Below are positions 41,432-53,029 of a stretch of 64,000 nt of DNA, piece by piece; the first letter of the stretch is position 1, and each line of letters opens with the position of its first letter. The stretch is taken from the NCBI GenBank assembly GCA_023014485.1, contig JAJOZX010001566.1:222501-286500 (forward strand). Direction: 5' to 3'. The notes under the pieces were generated by a model that searched no databases, was not told where the DNA came from, and saw nothing but the letters and a program-made list of their open reading frames with translations. Position numbers and translations under genes: made by a program. The DNA is from Bathynomus jamesi. Its lineage: Eukaryota; Arthropoda; Malacostraca; Isopoda; Cirolanidae.

Positions 41432-42060
41432 CAGGGTGTTCGAAAAGTCCCGTCACCCCCTACAAAATGTACATATTGTAATACAAATTTTATTTTTGTG
41501 TGATTAATTGTACTGTATTTATATGTGGTAGGTGTAATTTAAGAAACAAGTCACTAGCAACAATTACTTTAATTACAGTAAATACAGTTACTAATCAAGA
41601 ATATCTGTGTGTGCATCATCATTTTCGTAACAAGGATTATGATTAACAAATGACGGCCGGTATGGTTTCATGCCGAGATCTTTTGTCATGTGATCTCTCA
41701 TTGTAGACATGGGGACTGCAAGTTCTTGTGATCGTTTCTGAAGTGAGCCACCTTCACATTGTTCTGCTCGCGTTGTTGGTCTTCCCAACCGTCGTCTGTC
41801 CTTGATGGAGCCAGTTTCAAGCAGCTTTTTCTCCCAGCGTTTTCCCAGTATATGACCTTTCATGAGCCCATGTGCTCATCACTATGCTTTCTTCCAGAGT
41901 GTAAGTGGACTGGTCTGCCATTGTTCGCACAACTCTAATACCTGGAAAAGAAAAAAATATGTCACTGAATCAATATAAATTCAATTAATCACTCAAAAAT
42001 AAAATTGGTATTACAATATGTACATTTTGTAGGGGGTGAGGGGACTTTCCGAACACCCTG
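41432..42060 (-). mobile_element. Deleted mariner-type element with ~60-bp TIRs
   Basis: Begins CAGGGTGTTCGAAAAGTCCC and ends with its inverse (CAGGGTGTTCGGAAAGTCCC read inward), continuing CACCCCCTACAAAATGTACA on both sides with few mismatches, flanked by TA. 629 bp. Confidence 0.9.
41591..41921 (-). pseudogene. N-terminal (helix-turn-helix) transposase fragment
   Basis: Start ATG at 41921 (MADQSTYTLEESIVMSTWAH). The frame shifts in an A-run near 41860, then RWEKKLLETGSIKDRRRLGR and ELAVPMSTMRDHMTKDLGMK, a typical first and second helix-turn-helix of this superfamily, ending near 41591. The whole catalytic domain is absent. Confidence 0.8.
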
Positions 42061-42221
42061 TAGATAGATTTATATTCATTAGTAAAGCGCAGTAAGATTT
42101 CAATGAAGCGGTCGTACATCTGATCCAACATGTCAAAGTGAAGTGAGTTATTACAGAATGGCGAATTACATTCCAATACATTTTAATGCATAACAATACA
42201 ATAATAATAATAATAATAATA

Positions 42222-42457
42222 CAGTGCGTTCGAAAAGTCTCTCCGCAGTCAACCAACACTTTAAAAAAGTGTTTGACAACAAGTGTGGACGAGTTGCTCT
42301 GTGCCTGCAAAATGGTGGAAAACACTTTCAACACATGCTGTAAAATCAAATGGTTAAGTAATAAAATCACTAAATCATGGTTGAATGAAAACATTGTAGT
42401 TTTTCAATTTCCTATGCGTTTAACATAGCACTGCGGAGAGACTTTTCGAACGCACTG
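42222..42457 (+). mobile_element. 236-bp non-autonomous element with perfect 28-bp TIRs
   Basis: CAGTGCGTTCGAAAAGTCTC ... at both ends, identical over 28 bp, flanked by TA. The middle keeps the very end of a transposase (CLQNGGKHFQHML stop, about 42298-42343, plus strand), so it is a deletion derivative. Confidence 0.9.
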
Positions 42458-42529
42458 TAGATTCGAATACAGTTAAATATTTATCCAGCCTTTGATCAAC
42501 CTTTTGATATATTTTTATTTAGAATTCAT

Positions 42530-43023
42530 TCAAAAAATAAATTTGTTTATAAATTCATTTTCCGAGTCAGGATTAATATTCAAACTTGATGTATCTTCAT
42601 CAAAATCTAAATCAAAACTGAGCGGTAAGTGATCGAAGACCGATGAATCATAATTAATATAAATATTATGCACAAGATTGGAATCAGAAACTACGACATG
42701 GTGCAGCCAACTGGTGGAGCCGTGAGAAGGGCTCACTTATGTAAATGAATCGATCGGAACGAGAGAAATAATCTAACGCATGAAACCTATTACTCATGAA
42801 AAACTGGAAGCAATTCTTTCCCAAATTTCCATTTGTAAATGTCAGCATTAAAGTTATCACAAATTATCATTTTACAGGTTGCATAATCTCTAAAAATATT
42901 ATTTAAAATAGATACATTTTCTCTATACATAAATAATGAACATGAATGCTTTATTTCATTATTTGTTACTGGTAATGCACGGCTGGAAGCTCGGACAATT
43001 ATATCATAATGTTTTTCGCTCAT
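42530..43023 (-). pseudogene. Non-LTR endonuclease fragment
   Basis: Minus strand from 43023: EKHYDIIVRASSRALPVTNN, then KMIICDNFNADIYKWKFGKE (degraded GDFNA motif, about 42860), a stop at about 42790, then SPSHGSTSWLHHVVVSDSN (SxLDHV-type motif) and YDSSVFDHLPLSFDL (SDH-type C-terminal motif, about 42620-42660). Two frames and stops. A different endonuclease lineage from copies A and B. Confidence 0.72.
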
Positions 43024-44248
43024 GATTACTCACTGTAGCTAAGTAACTACTTTAACCCTTACAAATTTTTCCCCTTACTTTTATATTAATGAGCGCGTGT
43101 CTATCACGAATTTTAAATGACAAATGTAACTTTCACTGTTATTATAAAACAAAACAGTTTTAATATTTAATATTATGTTTCACATATTAAGTTCTACCAA
43201 GTTAAACTTCTTACGTTATATAATTAATAAAGGAAAATACATCTTGATCGGAAATGAAATAGGCTTAGGGAAACGGAAATATGTCCTAGGACCTAAATAG
43301 GCCTTGGTAGAACTCTATCGTTGTTCCTCAAGGAAGGAGGAAGGAGGTTAATTGAATGAATTTACTGGCCTAAGTTCATCTTAAAAGTAGGCCTCATTTC
43401 CCACGGGCTCGAGTCGAGATGTTAAAATAAAAACGACAAGGGAGGGCAAATATGCTATTCTGATGGACTGTGTACGATCCTTTCTCTGTGACAAACTGTT
43501 CTCGACCTCTTCTTCGCTACATTCGACTGCCTCGACTTTGTCTCTCTCCTACTCCCTGTTCTCACTGCCTGTCGATCTGTTTTGCACTCTGTTTTTTTCC
43601 ATTCAGAATCCAATTTTCATTTTGCGTTGAGACAATTAATCTTAATTCCTGTTTTTTTCATTCGATCCTGGTCCTTACAAACAACTTTAAATACATTATT
43701 TTAAGAGTTTTAAAATTCCTAACTGTTTTATATTATTTAAGTAACTTATTTCACCTATTTGACAAGCTTAAATTACTTTGATATTTATTTCAGGCAATAT
43801 TTGAACACTAAGACCATTTACAAACACACAAATGAATGAAATATGAGTGTGGCATCACGTGACTGATACTCTCACACCCCATTGATTAATAAAAGAAGGT
43901 ACGTGTTCCACTACAAACAAGTTGAGATCTATTCGGATGTTTACATGCAGAAAGTCACGTATCCTTTCCTGGATTTACCTGAGGCTTACTTTGAATTCAT
44001 ATCATATCTTCCAGACCCTAACTTATGTTTTTTATTTTTATCAAAATTCTACTATATTTTATGTTAAGAAATTCCCAATTTTGCAAACCCAGCGATGGTA
44101 GAACAGTAAATTATTAGCGTTTATAAAACTATAATCATTACACCCGCCCCCTACCCACAAGGGAGATCCCGAAAAGCACTTTAATCGCTTAAACCTAAAG
44201 TCACAGCCGAGACCACCCTGACGGGTCTATAAATGATAAATAAAGATA
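43024..44248. other. No recognisable gene
   Basis: AT-rich. A 103-codon plus frame at 43470 (MYDPFSVTNCSRPLLRYIRL) and a 61-codon one at 43882 show no known motif. Confidence 0.45.
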
Positions 44249-44454
44249 CGAGGGATGACAAAAGTAAATAAACACCACGATGATTGTCTTCAAGAACAAA
44301 AGGCAAAGCTCATTAACGGACCACCAGAACGTGTGTCAGCTTTACATAATGCAAAGGGGAAAGCACCACGATGTGTTATTATTTACTGATTTTATAATCC
44401 AATCTAAACCTATGGAAAAACCGAAGATGTCTAATTACTTTTGTCAACCCCCTG
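44249..44454. mobile_element. MITE family M, copy 1
   Basis: Ends: GAGGGATGACAAAAGTAAATA at the left; CACAGGGGGTTGACAAAAGT read inward from the right. Interior collinear with 50534-50778 (CACCACGATGATTGTC; GGCAAAGCTCAT; CTATGGAAAAA). TA at the left side. No ORF of its own. Confidence 0.7.
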
Positions 44455-44627
44455 TGGTTCGCTTCTCCATTAGCGATAAGCCAGTGCGGAAGTCGTGTGA
44501 AAATACTGACATTCTCTATACTTTGGTATGACCTATGCCAAAATTACCCTGCATACACAATAGTTCTCGACCAATATGTTGTATAAACTAACACTTTTTT
44601 GTTTTCGCTATCTAATCTTAATCTACC

Positions 44628-44806
44628 CTGCGTCCGTACTCAGTGGCTAACAAACACGTTTCCCTATAAAGTGAAGACAATGACGTTCGAGGGTTCGATA
44701 CTGGTAATTATGCGTAATAATAATACAGGAGTTAGAACAATGAATGATCCTCATTCGTTGGCCTGAGCCGCTGTGCCAGCTTCTGGCCTTCCTGACTGGT
44801 TATTAT
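44628..44806 (+). repeat. SINE family 1, copy 2
   Basis: A-box-like GTACTCAGTGGCTAACA, B-box-like GAGGGTTCGATAC, short (ATA)n, then GTTGGCCTGAGCCGCTGTGC and CTGGCCTTCCTGACTGG. Confidence 0.75.
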
Positions 44807-45769
44807 TAATCTTAATCTAAAAACTAAGATAATGATGTAAATCCTTTTTACATGAAACAAAAACCGAAATAGCGCATTTTGAGCTCTATTTTAAACCAAT
44901 TTTATATAACACCTAATTATTCTACAAACTGTATAAAAACAAGTTGTTTCGACGCAGACTTGGAAATTTCATTTTGTTGACATGATTTCGTATTAAAAAA
45001 CGTAATGAAATGCAAGTCATATTAACGCCGGTCTCTCTCTTTATGCGAGCGTCATGTTAATACCTATTTTTCATTGTGTGCCTCTCACAGATTTGAAGGT
45101 GATTTTAAATCTAATAGTCTCATTAAGGACGATGTTCGTGACAGTTAGAGCCCTTATTAAGTTCACGTTACTTTAATGCTCCTACTGTTATTATTACTTT
45201 TTACTCTCGACATGAGAAATTGTTTTATGGTATACTACATTCTGAGAAACGGATATTGACGAACGATTATTCTGTGCTAAAATTCCGACAACAGCTTTAT
45301 GGAAACAGAAGTGATTTGCTGAATTTTACTGTTTTTTTAGCCATTTAGTTTTTGTGTTGTTATTATTATTATTACATAAGAAGGAGTATTTCGCTTGTAA
45401 AGGTAGCACATGCATGATTTCAAAAGTGCAGTGCTAATTGAGATGGTATAGTCAACTATTCCTCCAAGTCTACACGACAGGAATTGCATTTTTTTTTTAT
45501 GAAAATTACATTAAGCCGATTATTGTAATTTTTTATTTAGAAATAATTTCAAATATATTTTTAAAAATGTTGTTGCTTTTTCAGTTTTACGATATCTAGT
45601 TTCGAAATAAAAAGGAAATCTATTGTGAAAAGCGGCAGGATTATTTTAATCCCAATTTTCATTTTGCGTTACTGCAAGCGTTATGGATAGTATAAAACGG
45701 CTTTACATTTATATTTTGCATTTTAACAATAACAGAGTTCATAATTATTAGCTATATTAATTTTTCGCA
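44807..45769. other. No recognisable feature
   Basis: AT-rich, no motif supported. Confidence 0.5.
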
Positions 45770-45860
45770 TACATACATACATACATACGGTACTCGTACA
45801 TACATACATACATACGGTACTCGTACATACATACATACAGTACTCGTACATACATACATT
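45770..45860. repeat. (CATA)n/GGTACTCGTA minisatellite
   Basis: CATACATACATA runs separated three times by GGTACTCGTA or a close variant. Confidence 0.9.
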
Positions 45861-46035
45861 ATCAAAATCTCGTTTCCCAACGGATTGGGGTGAGAAAGAG
45901 GAACAGCCCGGAAGCAAAATACAAAGATTAGTGAAGAGGAGGAAAGGTAGAAACTAAAGCGTACACACCTATTCACATAGGTATCATGGTGGACCAGCTC
46001 CCCAAAACCTGACTTAAATTCTACACCTGCTGCGG
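45861..46035 (-). repeat. Interspersed repeat R, copy 1
   Basis: Inverse of 53030-53225 in order: TAGTTTCTACCTTTCC, TTCTCACCCCAATCCGTTGG, GAGATTTTGATAATGTATG. Both copies end in a TATG/TGTA microsatellite, as SINEs do. Confidence 0.6.
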
Positions 46036-46300
46036 TTCATACGTCATGTGTGGTGATGCTTCCAGGCCTTGTACAATGTACATTCCATACACTCACACGT
46101 GCCTGTCTGCAGATACGTGGGCGGCCCAGGCAGGCACGGCGCCTACGTTCCAGACTATTGTTGTCCTTCGCGGGGAAAAAGAGGGAAGGATGGGTCCCAA
46201 GCCCAATTCTTCCCTCCTTTATCGCGGAAGATGCTGAACTAGCTGCAACTTTCGGCGGGCGGTAGAGTCGCCCCATCCCTACGTCATAAAGCATTATAAA
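46036..46300. other. GC-rich island with overlapping open frames
   Basis: Open in three frames at once, a sign of GC content rather than selection. No domain recognised. Directly adjoins repeat R and may be its 5' part. Confidence 0.3.
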
Positions 46301-46879
46301 CTGATGTATCTACAGATTTATAGGACCTATGCCCATTTGGTTGATGAAACATTATACCGATACTAAAATACAAACAACCAAACTTAACCCAAACTAAATA
46401 AGCTTAAACAAACCTAGCCTATGCTAACTTAACCTATCTTAATCTAATCGAAACTAACTTGTCGATCAGATATCACGTCGAGAGAATGATGTCAGGTCAG
46501 ACTTACAGTATACAGGCCAAAGCTGAAGCAATTAGTATTTTCAAATAAATTCACGAAATAGTATACGAGTTTCGCAAGAAATTCTCTCCTTGTGGCAAGT
46601 TATTTCCAGAAATGGATAATAGGAGAAATTAAACAAAAATTTGGCTTTCCCAAACAGTAATGAATTAAAAGATTGTAGCATTTCTCAGAGTTTTGAGAAA
46701 TATACAGACATTTTTCTGCAAAAACAAGATTTTTTTTTTTTAATAAAATTAATTCTAATTATATTTTTTCATTTACTTCGTGATAAAAATTGATCCAAGT
46801 CGTAACCTGAACTGACATTTATGAAGTTCATAAGTTAGGATTACCTTCATTTGATAAATATGATGGAATTTTTATGCAT

Positions 46880-47045
46880 AAAAATAATAATAATAATAAT
46901 AATAATAATCAATATTCAGGAAGGCCAGAAACTGGTACAGCGTTCAGGCCAACTAATACTGCCCATTGCTCTAACTCTATTATTATTATTACCAGCAGCA
47001 TTGGAATTCGAACCCCCAACCTTAATGAGCTACGACGCTGGCAAT
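46880..47045 (-). repeat. SINE family 1, copy 3
   Basis: On the minus strand: CCAGCGTCGTAGCTCATTAA, B-box GGGGGTTCGAATTCC, then (AAT)n, TTAGTTGGCCTGAACGC and CTGGCCTTCCTGAATAT, then (ATT)n. Same order as copy 1. Confidence 0.8.
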
Positions 47046-47460
47046 TTTAACTCATAGGAAATAAATGTAAATAGTATTCCTATTCTTTTTCCATTTGTTG
47101 GAAATGTTTTCAGTGAACGATTTTCAAGTTCAGCACCACTATCTGCAGACGAGTACATTAACGGATTTTGCGTTGGTTTCATAAAGCTGGTTCACAAGCC
47201 CGCAAGCAGAGACGTCAGTATTTAAAATACGTAATTTAAAATACATTTGTATTTTGTAATTAATATACATTTCGTAATAGTATTTTAAAAACTTAGAACA
47301 CCATTATTTTGTACTTTGAAAATAAGCAAAAATACGATTTTATGATTAACCAAATAAAAATTTATTCTGACCATACAGAAAGTTCATATACTGACTTATA
47401 GGTGTAGCCTCGCAACTATTTTCATAATCTGATTGGCTCATTAAAATAAGCCAACCACTA

Positions 47461-47930
47461 ATGGACAAAAACAAAGGGGTCATCTTTTACCCTGGTCCTA
47501 ATGTTGTGTTAGGGAGTTGGGTAAGAATGATTGGTCTTTCGTGCTTCCTCTCCGATCTTTCCTTTATCCTGGTTATAGCCTCGAAGAAATGGATGAGTTT
47601 TTCTCTTTCCTGCGAGAGGTGCTGGTCTCCCATGGCTGCAAGGTACTGTTGGTATTGCCATGTTTTAAGGGGTCTGCTGGCCACCTCGTAGGGCTAGCTG
47701 GGCTCGGGGTTCGGAGCCCCAAACTGCACCAGGCGGAACTGGAACATTTGTTCAACATCACGGCAGATATTCCTGTATCCCCCCGGGACCTTTTCCTCTT
47801 CTTTCCTTTTCTACATTTTCTCTTCCAGATCCCTTCTTCCTTCTACTTTTGTTGATATAAACATTTTGTTGCCAGTATCGTTTGTTTTCCCTTACCTTTT
47901 CCCTTCGGGACAGAGTGACCTTGAGACTTT
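47461..47930 (+). other. Segment with 112-codon open frame, unknown
   Basis: Frame 47517-47855 (MGKNDWSFVLPLRSFLYPGY ... SAGHLVGLAGLGVRSPKLHQ) plus overlapping frames on both strands. GC-richer than its surroundings. No family recognised; the opposite-strand openness argues for a repeat rather than a gene. Confidence 0.25.
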
Positions 47931-47950
47931 AATTCATTTAGGGATTGTGT

Positions 47951-49035
47951 TAGTGATGTACCAATTCCAAAATTTAGCCGGTACCGATACCGATACCGAT
48001 ACCGATACCGATACCTATTCTTTTCCTCTATTTTAAAAAATTAATTCCCTTCATAAATTTTACTACTCTAACGTGAAAACTTTCAATTTTCATATTTTTA
48101 CATTTCAAATTTGTTCAAATGCTCACTCCACAATATACTAGAATTTGTTACTCATATACCGTAGCTCAAATGAGGTTAAAAAGTTTTATAATTCAGTAAA
48201 GTGATAAAATAATTTTATTTTATTTTCATGAATTGAATACCAATATTTAACGTAATTGTTTTTCCTTATACTGAAAGTATTTTCTTTCTTCAACATTATA
48301 AACAACAACAGAATTTTCCATTAAAATTTCGAGTCCCTGATGGCCAATTTGAATAAAAAAAAAATGGATATAAAATTTGGGTGTATAAAATTATTAAAAT
48401 ACTTATTAAAAATTATTGAAACAACATGCGCCTCAGTGGTGTAGTGGTTAGCATCGCTGACTACGAATCCATCGGCCCCGGGATCGAGACCCGGTGACGG
48501 CAGCCGGCGCGCAGCAAAACCCAGCTGTTCATCCTTCCACACAATAAAGAAAGTGGTTGGTAGATAAATGGGTACCCTTAGTGGCCTAGTGGTTAAAGAC
48601 GCTGGGCTGGGCTGCTGGTGGGGCGTGGCTCGGATTCCACGTTAAACTGTAGGTCTAAGGATAATAAGATGTTTTAATATATAAATTATAAAGTACAACT
48701 TAATATAGAATTATTATTAATATAGAGTAGGAGATGACAATAGTTTATATTATTTAGAAATTAACTAGTTAGAGAGAATGTAAATTTACGGCAACTTAGC
48801 TCATTTAAATAGCTTTGCCTTTCTCATAAATGTAAAATATTTTTATATAATTACACTTCGAAATGAGTATAAATTAGCATAATATTTGTTGTCTGTTCAA
48901 TTTTCTATAAACGTAGATTTTGTTTCGTAATAAAAATTTTTAAAGTTCAAAGAATCGGTGAGAGAATCGACTAAATTTGGCCTATGCCCCAAAAATGTCC
49001 GATTCTGCCGATGCCGATTAATCGGTACACTACTA
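47951..49035. mobile_element. Non-autonomous hAT-type element with imperfect 8-bp TSD
   Basis: Left end TAGTGATGTACCAATTCC and, read inward from 49035, TAGTAGTGTACCGATTAATC: short imperfect TIRs. Flanks GATTGTGT (47943-47950) and GTTTGTGT (49036-49043) match 7 of 8, consistent with a hAT target duplication. A (CCGATA)n run lies just inside the left end. SINE family 3 is inserted at 48421-48690. No transposase. Confidence 0.75.
48421..48690 (+). repeat. SINE family 3 (two tRNA-like modules), copy 2
   Basis: First module: A-box GGTGTAGTGGTTAGCA, B-box GGGATCGAGACCCGG (good internal pol III promoter). Second module: CCTAGTGGTTAAAGACG and CTCGGATTCCACG. The linker GCTGTTCATCCTTC and AGATAAATGGGTACCCT is shared with 25775-26030. 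Not a true tRNA gene: no consistent cloverleaf or anticodon. Confidence 0.75.
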
Positions 49036-49227
49036 GTTTGTGTGTCACAAGCGTTTTATTTTATCAGTACAGTGTATTCTGACGTGCATTTAATGCAAGT
49101 TATTTAGAGATGACAAATTCAGCTGAAAGTGCATCATTTTGGGAGTAACTTAATTAAATATTCTCGCTGGAGCTTTTTTCAAAATACATCAAAATGACAA
49201 GAAGGTTAGTGCACGCTGTCAACCTTG

Positions 49228-49277
<50 letters not shown>
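49228..49277. repeat. (CA)n microsatellite
   Basis: About 22 CA units with one AAAC interruption. Confidence 0.95.
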
Positions 49278-49910
49278 AAATAAAAATAAAAAATCCCCGT
49301 GTATATACTGAGAAGGGGAAGACAAATTCTAAACTATTTATCCATAATTCCGAATTGCAATTTAAATATACGAGTAGTATTTGCGTAATTAAGGTGTAAT
49401 GTTACACGCAAACACGATTTCGATTGCGTGTTCATTTTTGTTATTATATGACACTTTCTCATAGCGAGACGCCCTTTCTCCTCATATTTCCTGACCCATC
49501 ATCCTACCCAGACGATAGATACTATCTTCATAACAAACTATAACCCCTTAATAAAATATATTGTGAAGATGTGAGACGATATAAAGCCAATTAAACAAAT
49601 CTATATTATTAATTATCGTTAAAAGGTTTACTATATTGAATCAAATGACAGTAATATTCAAATTTTATGGTTTCATTAGATTCCAGAAAACAATATGTTG
49701 CCGCCTCTTTTCCCCACTTTTACAGAAGAATTTATACGTGAGTACATATACACACATACAAGGCACTCGCATAAAATTTAGATTTTGTAGTCCATTTCCA
49801 AGTCATTATATATCGAATTCCATTCAGTTCATACGTTTGAGCGATAGATTTGGAGAATAATTTTGCTATAATCTGTAATGTATTCGTAGTACGGCAGGAA
49901 AATGATTAGC
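49278..49910. other. No recognisable gene
   Basis: AT-rich; a 74-codon frame at 49636 has no family resemblance. Confidence 0.45.
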
Positions 49911-49914
49911 AGAG

Positions 49915-50135
49915 CAGCAGATATGAAGATAATGATACTCAGTCAGAAGGGACATAAACTGGTACAGCGATCAGGCCAAACTAATGCGGGCCATTGCGCT
50001 AACTCCCGAAGTTCATCATTATCATTATCATTGTCATTAGCATTATACATATATCAGCATTATCGGAAGTCGAAATTCCGACCTCCGCTGATAGAAAAAA
50101 GGTTATCTACTGAACTACGTGCGCTGGAGATATGA
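49915..50135 (-). repeat. SINE family 1, copy 4
   Basis: On the minus strand: A-box-like GTAGTTCAGTAGATAACC, B-box GGTCGGAATTTCGAC, then (ATG/AAT)n, GGGAGTTAGCGCAATGGCCC and CAGTTTATGTCCCTTCTGACT. Confidence 0.75.
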
Positions 50136-50533
50136 AAGTAAAATTATAGAGAGCAGTCGATGTGAATTTATGTAAAATAAATAGGACTAGTTAAATCGAA
50201 GTAAAAATGCCAGATGTAAAAAAATACCATGAACAATAATGTCAAAGCTAATAGCAGCAGAGTATAGATAGTAAACAGTATTAATACTGATATTATATTT
50301 GCATTAATGTAGTACGTATTAGTTAGGTTCACGTAACCTAATACAACTTAACAATATGACATTATTACCTATAACTTCTTACTTCTGGCAGTTTTACCAC
50401 ACACCTACTCTTCGGTTAGCATCTTCATGGCAGTAAATTTTTTACTTTTTATTCACCAGAGACGTATTTGCATGTTTTTATCATGAAGTCATGGGTAAGT
50501 CTTGGATTGTATTTCTAAAACGTTGAGAATATG

Positions 50534-50778
50534 CACAGATAGTTGACAAAAGTAAATAGACACCACGATGATTGTCCTTGAGAATAAATGGCAAAGCTCA
50601 TCAATAGAATACCAGAATGTATGCCAGTTTTACATGATGTAAATGGGAAACCAACACGATTCTAAATACTATCATATATTGATTCAATAAATCTGTAACT
50701 ATTTATTGACTTTTATTATCAACTCCAAAACTATGGAAAAAACGAAGGTGTCTATTTCCTCCTTGGCAACCCTCTGTG
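50534..50778. mobile_element. MITE family M, copy 2
   Basis: Left CACAGATAGTTGACAAAAGT; right (read inward) CACAGAGGGTTGCCAAGGAG then AAATAGACACC. The interior matches 44249-44454. Together the two copies define the family. Confidence 0.7.
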
Positions 50779-50905
50779 TAAGGGCACTTTATATTTTAAT
50801 TCTATTTCATTAAATATGGGTTACATATATTGTACCTCGTCTATGTATAATGCATAATTAAATCAAGAAATACATATTAAAAATTATTTTTTATAATATA
50901 TATAT

Positions 50906-51101
50906 ATTTTTATATAATTACACTTCGAAATGAGTATAAATTAGCATAATATTTGTTGTCTGTTCAATTTTCTATAAACGTAGATTTTGTTTCGTAATAA
51001 AAAATTTTAAAGTTCAAAGAATCGGTGAGAGAATCGACTAAATTTGGCCTATGCCCCAAAAATGTCCGATTCTGCCGATGCCGATTAATCGGTACACTAC
51101 A
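50906..51101. mobile_element. 3' fragment of the 47,951-49,035 hAT-type element
   Basis: Nearly identical to 48838-49033 (about 196 bp), from TATTTTTATATAATTACAC to AATCGGTACACTAC. Truncated on its left at a TA/AT tract and running directly into the GTAG array at its right. Confidence 0.85.
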
Positions 51102-51375
51102 GTAGGTAGGTACAGTAGGTAGGTAGGTACAGTAGGTAGGTAGGTAGGTAGGTACAGTAGGTAGGTAGACTAGACAGTAGGTAGGTAGTAGGTAGGTACA
51201 GTAGGTAGGTAGGTAGGTAGGTACAGTAGGTAGGTACAGGTACAGTAGGTAGGTACAGTAGGTAGGTAGACTAGACAGTTTTATTTAGTAAATGGGTAGG
51301 TACAGTAGGTAGGTAGGTAGGTACAGTAGGTAGGTACAGTAGGTAGGTAGACTAGACAGTTTTATTTAGTAAATG
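51102..51375. repeat. (GTAG)n array with higher-order structure
   Basis: GTAGGTAGGTACA units, plus a repeated AGACTAGACAGTTTTATTTA block (twice) that makes a longer-period repeat. Confidence 0.93.
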
Positions 51376-51451
51376 ATACATTAAAATCTTGTTTAGTTTT
51401 GAATGACGGCATAAAGTCACGGGATTTAAGTGGAATCTAATGGTGTGCATA

Positions 51452-51668
51452 AAAGTTTCAAAATTTTCGAGAACTTTTTAAAATATAAGGTTAAGGAATA
51501 AGTTTTTTCATTAACACAAAAAAGCTTAAAATCATTATTTTCGAAAACTTTTAAAATATAAGGTTAAGGAATAAGTTTTTGCATTTTGACACAAAAAAAG
51601 CTTAAAATCATTATTTTCGAGAACTTTTTAAAATATAAGTTTAAGGAATAAGTTTTTGCATTTTGACA
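51452..51668. repeat. Three tandem ~75-bp units
   Basis: TTTTCGAGAACTTTTTAAAA ... AGGTTAAGGAATAAGTTTTT ... AAAAAGCTTAAAATCATTAT repeated three times with small changes; the last is partial. Confidence 0.85.
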
Positions 51669-51876
51669 TTTGAGTGTGACTTTTGCTATGGGTGACAATG
51701 GCCCAAAAAAGTTGGAACACCTCGCAATCTTTATGTTTTGACACCCAATGGAAAAACACGTAACATTGTTTACACTGAAGTGCTACAAAATGTCTGATGT
51801 TTTCAAGGAATAAAAACAATTACCAAAACTTTGTGTTTATGTGTTCATTTAGTTTTGTTCATCTTTTTACCTTATT

Positions 51877-52780
51877 TTGACACACCCAAAAAAATGTATA
51901 CACACTTTAACAGCTGATAGCTCAATTGATGTTTCTTTCTTTCCAAGTTAAACCCATTAGAATTAATAATGGCAGTCAGACTAAGCTTTGAACAAAGGAA
52001 ATTCATTCTAAAATGCTACTGGAAGTGTGAAAACGCAGTTGAAGTGCAAAGACAGTTTAGGAGGGAGTTTCAAACAGATCCACCAACGCGACTTACCATC
52101 ACTCGAATTAGAGATAAGTTTGAAGCCGATGGAACTGTTCAGAATGTCCACAAGAAGCGTTCCGGAAGACCACGGACATCGACAAGCCCCACAAAGCAAG
52201 AAAGAGTACTGGAAACGTATCACCAAAGTCCAAGAAAATCTGTGCGGCAAGCGAGTCGTGAGGTAGGAATTTCAGAATCGTCTGTCCAACGCATTTTGAA
52301 GCGCTGTCAATGGAAAAGTTACATTCCAAGATTAGTCCATGCTATTAATGAAGATGATCTGGACCGAAGAGTGGAGTATTGCGAGTGGTACTTGGCACGA
52401 TGTGGATGTGGACTGGACGAAGGGGTTTCGTAGAATACCCTCCGCGTTCACCAGACCTCACCACTAGACTTTTTTTATGGGGATACTTAAAAGACAAAGT
52501 TTACGCTATAAAACCTGCAACAGTCGCTGAATTGAGAGCAGCCATTGAACGAGAATGCACACAAATACAAAACGAAATGTTTCGTGATGTTTGCGATTCC
52601 ATTGCTTCGCGTTATCAGCAGTGCCTGGACCAGAACGGACGTCAGTTTTGAAAACAGGCGTTGACAAAACAATTAAATAATGTCTGTAGATTCTATTACA
52701 TTTTGAAAATGAAATGTATTTTAATAAACACTGCCTTTATAATTATTTAAAGTGTGTATACATTTTTTTGGGACGCCCTG
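51877..52780 (+). mobile_element. Deleted DD41D-like element
   Basis: Right TIR read inward: CAGGGCGTCCCAAAAAAATG then TATACACACTTT. The left end keeps CCCAAAAAAATGTATACACA but its outermost 8 bp have diverged (TTGACACA). TA and then (TA)n on the right side. About 904 bp. Confidence 0.82.
51969..52651 (+). pseudogene. DD41D-like transposase missing the catalytic centre
   Basis: Starts [20 protein letters not shown] (DUF4817-like helix-turn-helix), [17 protein letters not shown] linker, and [20 protein letters not shown] second helix-turn-helix, to [10 protein letters not shown] at about 52395. The segment with the first two catalytic acids is deleted and the frame changes. The sequence resumes [20 protein letters not shown] (the third motif is itself damaged) and ends CLDQNGRQF at 52651. 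Intact DNA-binding half, no catalysis. Confidence 0.87.
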
Positions 52781-52832
52781 TATATATATATATATATATA
52801 ATATATATATATATATAATATATATATATATT
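52781..52832. repeat. (TA)n microsatellite
   Basis: Interrupted TA tract at the right edge of the element. Confidence 0.95.
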
Positions 52833-53029
52833 CGACAAGTCTAAATATGTTTTGAAATTATATACCACATGGACTTGGACTTGGACTGGATGATGCAAGA
52901 GAAATGGCTGAAAATAGGTTGGAATAGAGGAGGTTTGTTAAAGGTATGTAAATTCGGGACTCTGTCTCTTTTATTTTCGACAAAACGTGGAAACACAACC
53001 AGACATGGTTTATGAAGCGCCGCAGGTGC

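Noticed and set aside
46037..46294. Overlapping 63-85-codon frames on both strands
   Set aside because: Open because of local GC content; no family resemblance.
47487..47855. Up to 112-codon frames on both strands
   Set aside because: Simultaneously open on both strands and unrecognised; not defensible as a gene.
48421..48500. Possible tRNA gene with good A and B boxes
   Set aside because: No consistent cloverleaf or anticodon, and the sequence is part of a repeated SINE.
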